DNA from: Pseudomonas putida
GTDB lineage: Bacteria > Pseudomonadota > Gammaproteobacteria > Pseudomonadales > Pseudomonadaceae
DNA: 64,000 nucleotides
NCBI GenBank assembly: GCA_041071465.1
Contig: CP163498.1
Coordinates: 2,762,001-2,826,000 of the forward strand
Reading direction: 5' to 3'
Shown: one piece after another, positions 59,871 through 64,000 of the stretch
Layout of the letters: each line of letters starts with the position of its first letter
Numbering within the stretch: position 1 is the first letter of the stretch
Notes under the pieces: model-generated
What the model saw: only the letters and a program-made list of their open reading frames with translations
What the model was told of the DNA's origin: nothing
The model's database searches: none
Program-made: the position numbers and the translations under genes

Positions 59871-60108
59871 ATGAGATCGAGCGCCGCCCGCGCGGCGCAT
59901 CGCGAGCTGCGCTCGCTCCTACGTTTGTTTCGGGCCAATTATTTCTGTGCGATTTGCGCGCGAACGCCTTGGCGCATGGCGCGATATTGCGTCGTACAAA
60001 CAAGGCGGTCGCGTGCGCCTGCCACAGGCGTTACTGGCCAATAACAAACGTAGGAGCGAGCGCAGCTCGCGATGCGCCGCGCGGGCGGCGCTCGATCTCA
60101 CAGGCGCT
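59871..60108. repeat. Long inverted repeat element between dsbD and the chemoreceptor gene
   Basis: Left arm 59872-59930 (tgagatcgagcgccgcccgc...) and right arm from about 60045 to 60103 match over about 57 bases in inverted orientation, with agcgagcgcagctcgc and gcgccgcgcgggcggcgc sub-palindromes. The interior of about 110 bases has further inverted bits (gcgaacgccttggcgc; cgcctgccacaggcg). No gene is seen anywhere in 59780-60120. It looks like a non-autonomous mobile or BIME-type element; no transposase is present. Confidence 0.8.
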
Positions 60109-60120
60109 GAAAGATCCAGG

Positions 60121-62082
60121 TCAGACTCTGAACGCCCGCACCGCCCGGTTCAGCTCGCCGCCCAGGCTCAGCAAATGCTCGCCTTGCTCACGCCCCTCAC
60201 CAATACGCTGCAAGTTGTCCTCACCCAGCTCATGAATCCGCTCGCTGTGGTCACGAATTTCGCTCACCGCGCCGCTCTGCTGCGCCGTGACATCGGCAAT
60301 CCGCACGGCCGTGTCCGAGATGGTACGAATGGCACAGACAATCTCATCCAGTGCTCCGTCTGCCGCCTGGGCCTGATTGGCCGTGGCCTCGGCATGCTCA
60401 AGCTGCGCGCGCATCCCGGCCACCGAGCCTCTGGCCGCCTGCTGCAAGCGGTCGATCAGGGCCTGAATCTCGCCGGTAGCGCCTGTGGTGCGCTGTGCCA
60501 ACGAGCGCACCTCATCGGCCACCACGGCAAAGCCACGGCCCATCTCACCGGCGCGGGCCGCTTCGATCGCGGCGTTCAGTGCCAGCAGGTTGGTCTGCTC
60601 GGCAATCGAGCGGATTACCGTCAGTACGCCGCCGATGGTTGCCGACTCTTCCGCCAACTGCTCGATCATGCGGGCGTTGCCTTGCACTTCATCGACCAGG
60701 TCACGTAAGCCCGACAGGCTCTGGCCAATTACGGCCTGGCCTTGCTCCACGGCGCGCCCGGCATCGCGGCTGGCATCGGCGGCGGCGCTCGCATCCCCCG
60801 CCACTTGCTGAATGGTCGCCTCCAGTTCACCGAGGGCATCGCGGATCTGCCCGGTATCGCCGGCTTGGCGCTCGGCGCCATCGTGCAGCGCGGCGCTCAT
60901 GCCGGCCAGGGCGTGGCTGCTGCCGGCCACTTGTTCGGCGTTGTGGCGGATGGTGCCGACCAGCTCGACCAGGTACTGGCGCAGGCGGTTGAGCGATTCC
61001 TGGATATCGTGCAGTTCGCGGTTGGTCTTGCCCAGGGTGATAGCCTGGGCAAAGTCACCCTCTGCCCAACGCGACAGGGCGGGCGCCAGGCCTGTAAGGG
61101 TGCGGGCCAAGCGCCTCTGCAGTGTGTCGATCAGCAGGGCAATCAGCAGGATCAGGCCGATCATCAGGCCTTGGATGATGCGCACTTCGGCAGCGATTTT
61201 TGCATGCTGGCCGCGTACCTCGGGCTCCAGCGCGGCGATGGCCTGCTGCACCGCCTCCAGGCGCTGGCGGGTGCTGGCCGCCAGGGCGACGCGGCGCTCG
61301 ATTTGTTCGCGGGTGCGTTGCAGCTCGGCCGGGTAGCGGCTGAGCAGGCTTTGCAGTTCGCGCTTCAGGCCTACGGCAATGTCTTCCTGCTGGGCGCTGG
61401 CCTGGGACGCCAGGCCCATCATCGCGGCGAAGTCGTCGGCGCCGGATTCGGCCGTACGGGTTACGCCGAGCAGGGGCAGACCGTCGACCACCTGGGCCTG
61501 GACGCGGATCAGTTGCAGCTCGCGCTCGACTTCGTCGGCCAGCTCCGGGCGGCCGCTGCTGACCAGCTTGTCGCGGGCCAGTGACAGCCGGCCCAGGTGC
61601 ACGGTGGCGTCGAGCAGTGGCAGCAGGTAACGGTTGGCCTCGGCATTGCCGCTGTCGCGGGCGTAGCCGGCCATTTGTTCAAGGTTCGCCCCCAGCTCCC
61701 GCTCGGCTTGCAGCAGCAAGGCTTGTGGGTCGCCGGCCAGCTTGCCAGCGGCCAGCAGTTCATTGGCAGTGAAGGCCTGCAGGCTGTCCAGGCTAGGGCG
61801 CAATTGCTCGGCCAGCTCAACGGGCCAGTCGGCCAGGGCGGCCTGCAGCTGCTGGTTGGCTTCCATGGCGGCGGCATGGCGCAGGGCATCGCCGCTGCCC
61901 AGGTACGCCTGGATGTTGCGTGCCGCCTGGTTCTGGAACTGTTGGGACAGGCCCAGGTAGCGCTCCATCATCTGGTAGGGGCGCTCCAGGGCCCGCTGCG
62001 ACCACCACAGGGTTGCGCCCAAGGCGAGGCACACGGTCACCAGCAACAGGGTGTTGAAATTGGTCAGCCACTTCAGGCGCAT
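60121..62082 (-). CDS. Methyl-accepting chemotaxis protein
   Basis: 653 residues. TM1 ([19 protein letters not shown]), a periplasmic helical sensor of about 290 residues, TM2 ([17 protein letters not shown]), and a HAMP-like segment ([30 protein letters not shown]). The cytoplasmic coiled coil ends with the invariant hairpin [43 protein letters not shown]. There is no CheR-binding pentapeptide at the C-terminus. The all-helical sensor resembles large bimodular-bundle receptors; the ligand cannot be told from sequence. Monocistronic. Confidence 0.92.
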   Translation of the reverse strand: MRLKWLTNFNTLLLVTVCLALGATLWWSQRALERPYQMMERYLGLSQQFQNQAARNIQAYLGSGDALRHAAAMEANQQLQAALADWPVELAEQLRPSLDSLQAFTANELLAAGKLAGDPQALLLQAERELGANLEQMAGYARDSGNAEANRYLLPLLDATVHLGRLSLARDKLVSSGRPELADEVERELQLIRVQAQVVDGLPLLGVTRTAESGADDFAAMMGLASQASAQQEDIAVGLKRELQSLLSRYPAELQRTREQIERRVALAASTRQRLEAVQQAIAALEPEVRGQHAKIAAEVRIIQGLMIGLILLIALLIDTLQRRLARTLTGLAPALSRWAEGDFAQAITLGKTNRELHDIQESLNRLRQYLVELVGTIRHNAEQVAGSSHALAGMSAALHDGAERQAGDTGQIRDALGELEATIQQVAGDASAAADASRDAGRAVEQGQAVIGQSLSGLRDLVDEVQGNARMIEQLAEESATIGGVLTVIRSIAEQTNLLALNAAIEAARAGEMGRGFAVVADEVRSLAQRTTGATGEIQALIDRLQQAARGSVAGMRAQLEHAEATANQAQAADGALDEIVCAIRTISDTAVRIADVTAQQSGAVSEIRDHSERIHELGEDNLQRIGEGREQGEHLLSLGGELNRAVRAFRV

Positions 62083-62206
62083 AGCCGCGAGCTTCCTGGT
62101 GAGGGGGAGTGGCGGCTGAAGTTATTGCGATTTTGTGACGCGGTGATGACGGCAAGGGCTTGACGCCAGAAAAAAGTGGCACAGTGCCGGTACGGTTTTA
62201 AGTGAC

Positions 62207-63565
62207 TTAGGGCTCTACACGCACTACGCAATTGCGCCCCGCGTGCTTGGCCCGGTACAGCGCTTCGTCCGCCGCACTGGCCATGGTCAGTGCATCCAGC
62301 CCCTCGTCCAGCTGTACGACTCCGGCACTGAAGGTGCACTGCAAATCCCGTGGCTGCGCCGGGTAGAGAATCTCGGCAAAGCGCCGGCGAATTTCGTCCA
62401 GTACCCTGTGTGCCGCGTCCAGCGCGGTATTGGGCATGACGATGGCGAACTCTTCGCCACCATAGCGGCCAATGAAATCGGTCTTGCGCAAGCGCTGCTT
62501 GAGGAACAACGCCAGGCTCTTGATCACCCGATCGCCCATGGGGTGGCCGTGGCGGTCGTTGATCTTTTTGAAGTGGTCGATATCGAGCATGGCAAAGCTC
62601 AACGGCTGCAGTTCGCGGCGGGCGCGGAAGCTGCAGTCTTCCAGCAGTTGCAGGATGTGGGTGTGGTTGTACAGCCCGGTCAGGCTGTCGCGCACCATGC
62701 GCGCCTTCAAGTGCCGGGCGCGGGCGGCGCGGTTGCGCACGGTGGTGATCAGGTGACGTGAGCGAAAGGGTTTGGTCAAAAAGTCATCACCGCCTTCGCT
62801 CATGGCATCCAGCTGCTTGTCCAGGTCGTCCTCGGCTGACAGGTAGATGATCGGCACGCTCACATAACGGTCACTGTGGCGAATCACCTTGGCCAGTTCC
62901 GGGCCGGTGCAGGCTGGCATGTACAGGTCGAGGATGATCAGGTCGGGCTGGAAGTCGGCAAGCTCGGCCATGGTACGGATCGGGTCGGTCAGGCTGCGGG
63001 TGACCATGCCGGCGCCGGCCAGCACCCGCTCGGTGTACAGGGCCTGGGTTCGCGAGTCGTCGATGATCAGCACGCGCAGCGGGTCGTGCGGGGTGGCATT
63101 GGTCAGCAGTTCGACCTTTTCCAGCAGGCTGGAAGCCTCCAGGCTGCCGGTGAGAAAGTCCTGGCCACCGGCGCGTACGGCGGCAAGGCGGGTTGGGGTG
63201 TCGGCTTCGTGGTGGCTGAAGAACAGCAGCGGAATATGTCGCGCCAACCCTTGCTGCACCTGGGCGGCCAGCTGCAGGCCTTGGCCCGTACCGGTGAAGT
63301 CGACATCCATAATGATGGCCGAAGGCGGGTACTCGCAGATCGAGGCGAGAAACGCCGTAGCATTGGGCAGTGCTTGCACCACCAGGCCGAAGAACTCCAG
63401 TTGCTGGGCCAAGCGCTGGGCACGCTCATGATCCTGCAGCAGGATGTACACCGGTTTGCGTGGGGGCGGCAGCAGCAGTGGGTCGAGCGGGTCGTCCTTG
63501 CGCAGGCCGTTACGCGTCAGCTGTTGCACGGGGCATTGCGGGCTCGGCTCGACTGCTTTGCTCAT
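62207..63565 (-). CDS. Response regulator with two receiver domains and a GGDEF diguanylate cyclase
   Basis: 452 residues. The first receiver (38-155) is degenerate: ILLQDHE and MDVDF (D87) remain, but the conserved Lys is replaced by Gly in FLTG (140). The second (163-280) is complete: LIIDDS, D213 in ILDLYMP, LSAE and K265 in FLTKPF. The cyclase (290-452) has DIDHFKKINDRHGHPMGD, catalytic GGEEF (369-373) and an inhibitory RxxD (R360-D363). It should make cyclic di-GMP on phosphorylation, with product inhibition. No kinase gene is adjacent. Confidence 0.93.
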   Translation of the reverse strand: MSKAVEPSPQCPVQQLTRNGLRKDDPLDPLLLPPPRKPVYILLQDHERAQRLAQQLEFFGLVVQALPNATAFLASICEYPPSAIIMDVDFTGTGQGLQLAAQVQQGLARHIPLLFFSHHEADTPTRLAAVRAGGQDFLTGSLEASSLLEKVELLTNATPHDPLRVLIIDDSRTQALYTERVLAGAGMVTRSLTDPIRTMAELADFQPDLIILDLYMPACTGPELAKVIRHSDRYVSVPIIYLSAEDDLDKQLDAMSEGGDDFLTKPFRSRHLITTVRNRAARARHLKARMVRDSLTGLYNHTHILQLLEDCSFRARRELQPLSFAMLDIDHFKKINDRHGHPMGDRVIKSLALFLKQRLRKTDFIGRYGGEEFAIVMPNTALDAAHRVLDEIRRRFAEILYPAQPRDLQCTFSAGVVQLDEGLDALTMASAADEALYRAKHAGRNCVVRVEP

Positions 63566-63813
63566 GTCCTGGCTACTTATAGGTTGGGATGTGCAGGGGC
63601 AATGATGGCTCTATGCTAGCAGCTCTTTTCAAGCGCGTGACTGCCCTGCATCAACAAAGCGGCCAGAACGAATATTCAGTTACTGACTGAATGGTCGCTT
63701 ATGCGTACGGTGGTGTCTGCTTTATAGTGCTGCCACGCGGGCTTGCCGTGGCACCCTGGCGCAGGCCTGTGGTCCAAGCCCCTGAACCGTCGTGACTGAT
63801 TAAGGACAAAGCC

Positions 63814-64000
63814 ATGCTGGACTGGAAAAACCGCGAGGCCAAAGCCGAGCCCCGTGAGCGTGTCGATGGCCGCGGCGCTGCCGCCCGTAGCTACCTTGGC
63901 GGCCTGTGGAGCCGCGCCCTGGGGACCCTGATCGGGTTGTACCTGCTGGTGTGTATCGGCCTTGGCTGGTACTGGAGCCAGGAGCCCGCGCTGTTCCCGG
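63814..64000 (+). CDS. DUF2333-like membrane protein (5' end only)
   Basis: ATG at 63814, preceded by AAGGACAAAGCC, runs off the right edge. The 62 visible residues start MLDWKNREAKAEPRERVDG and contain one membrane segment (ALGTLIGLYLLVCIGLGWYWS) followed by QEPALFP, which resembles the DUF2333 family of pseudomonads. Function unknown. The spacer 63566-63813 shows no clear element. Confidence 0.65.
   Translation, partial: MLDWKNREAKAEPRERVDGRGAAARSYLGGLWSRALGTLIGLYLLVCIGLGWYWSQEPALFP

Overview
The window is chromosomal DNA of a fluorescent pseudomonad, most likely of the Pseudomonas putida group. The evidence is high GC, P. putida-type REP palindromes between genes, and a gene order that (from memory, not a search) closely follows the P. 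putida KT2440 stretch running from oprG through the riboflavin, dxs/ispA, eutBC and aco genes to accBC, aroQ and dsbD. No tRNA, rRNA, insertion sequence, prophage or CRISPR array was seen.

Layout. 1-3.85 kb: the end of an OmpW/OprG porin gene, then a four-gene zinc operon on the minus strand (His-rich DUF2796 protein, ABC ATPase, FtsX-type permease, DUF3299 protein) behind a Zur-like box. 3.9-7.9 kb: two hypotheticals, one a lower-GC orphan resembling P47/TULIP proteins, then cnoX, a methyltransferase and a YbaY-type lipoprotein. 8.0-15.5 kb: nrdR-ribD-ribE-ribBA-ribH-nusB-thiL-pgpA, a periplasmic binding protein and ribA. 15.5-22.9 kb: a small membrane protein, a B12-binding protein facing a BtuB-like receptor, dxs-ispA-xseB, and ribB behind an FMN riboswitch. 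23-29.6 kb: rtcB, then an iron module of esterase, sensor kinase/regulator and TonB receptor. 29.9-35 kb: an orphan glycosyltransferase, an S24-like repressor with a lost catalytic dyad, ppa, mtfA, a DedA protein and a GNAT enzyme. 35-42.9 kb: ethanolamine use (eat-eutB-eutC), an aldehyde dehydrogenase behind a sigma-54 promoter, and its probable AcoR-type activator. 42.9-47.7 kb: mpl, ubiX, a small lipoprotein, a Rossmann-fold protein and a MORN-repeat/C13-protease lipoprotein. 47.9-55.3 kb: acetoin catabolism (acoXABC-adh) with divergent acoR, a sigma-54 promoter and a 17-bp palindrome. 55.4-64 kb: accC-accB-aroQ, dsbD, a long inverted repeat, a chemoreceptor, a diguanylate cyclase, and the start of a DUF2333-like gene.

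How the genes work together. Flavin synthesis is spread over several loci: RibD, RibE, RibH and RibBA in one operon, a complete GTP cyclohydrolase II (ribA) nearby, and a second DHBP synthase (ribB) as the only copy under a visible FMN riboswitch. RibBA's C-terminal half lacks the zinc cysteines, which explains the need for ribA. Ethanolamine and acetoin degradation both yield acetaldehyde, and two paralogous sigma-54 activators flank these clusters.

Three conserved genes (nusB, thiL, acoB) each carry one single-base deletion relative to the expected frame. Sequencing error is the simplest explanation. The most unusual features are the P47-like orphan, the MORN-C13 lipoprotein, REP palindromes lying inside two reading frames, and the S24 repressor with both catalytic residues changed to Asn at exactly LexA spacing.
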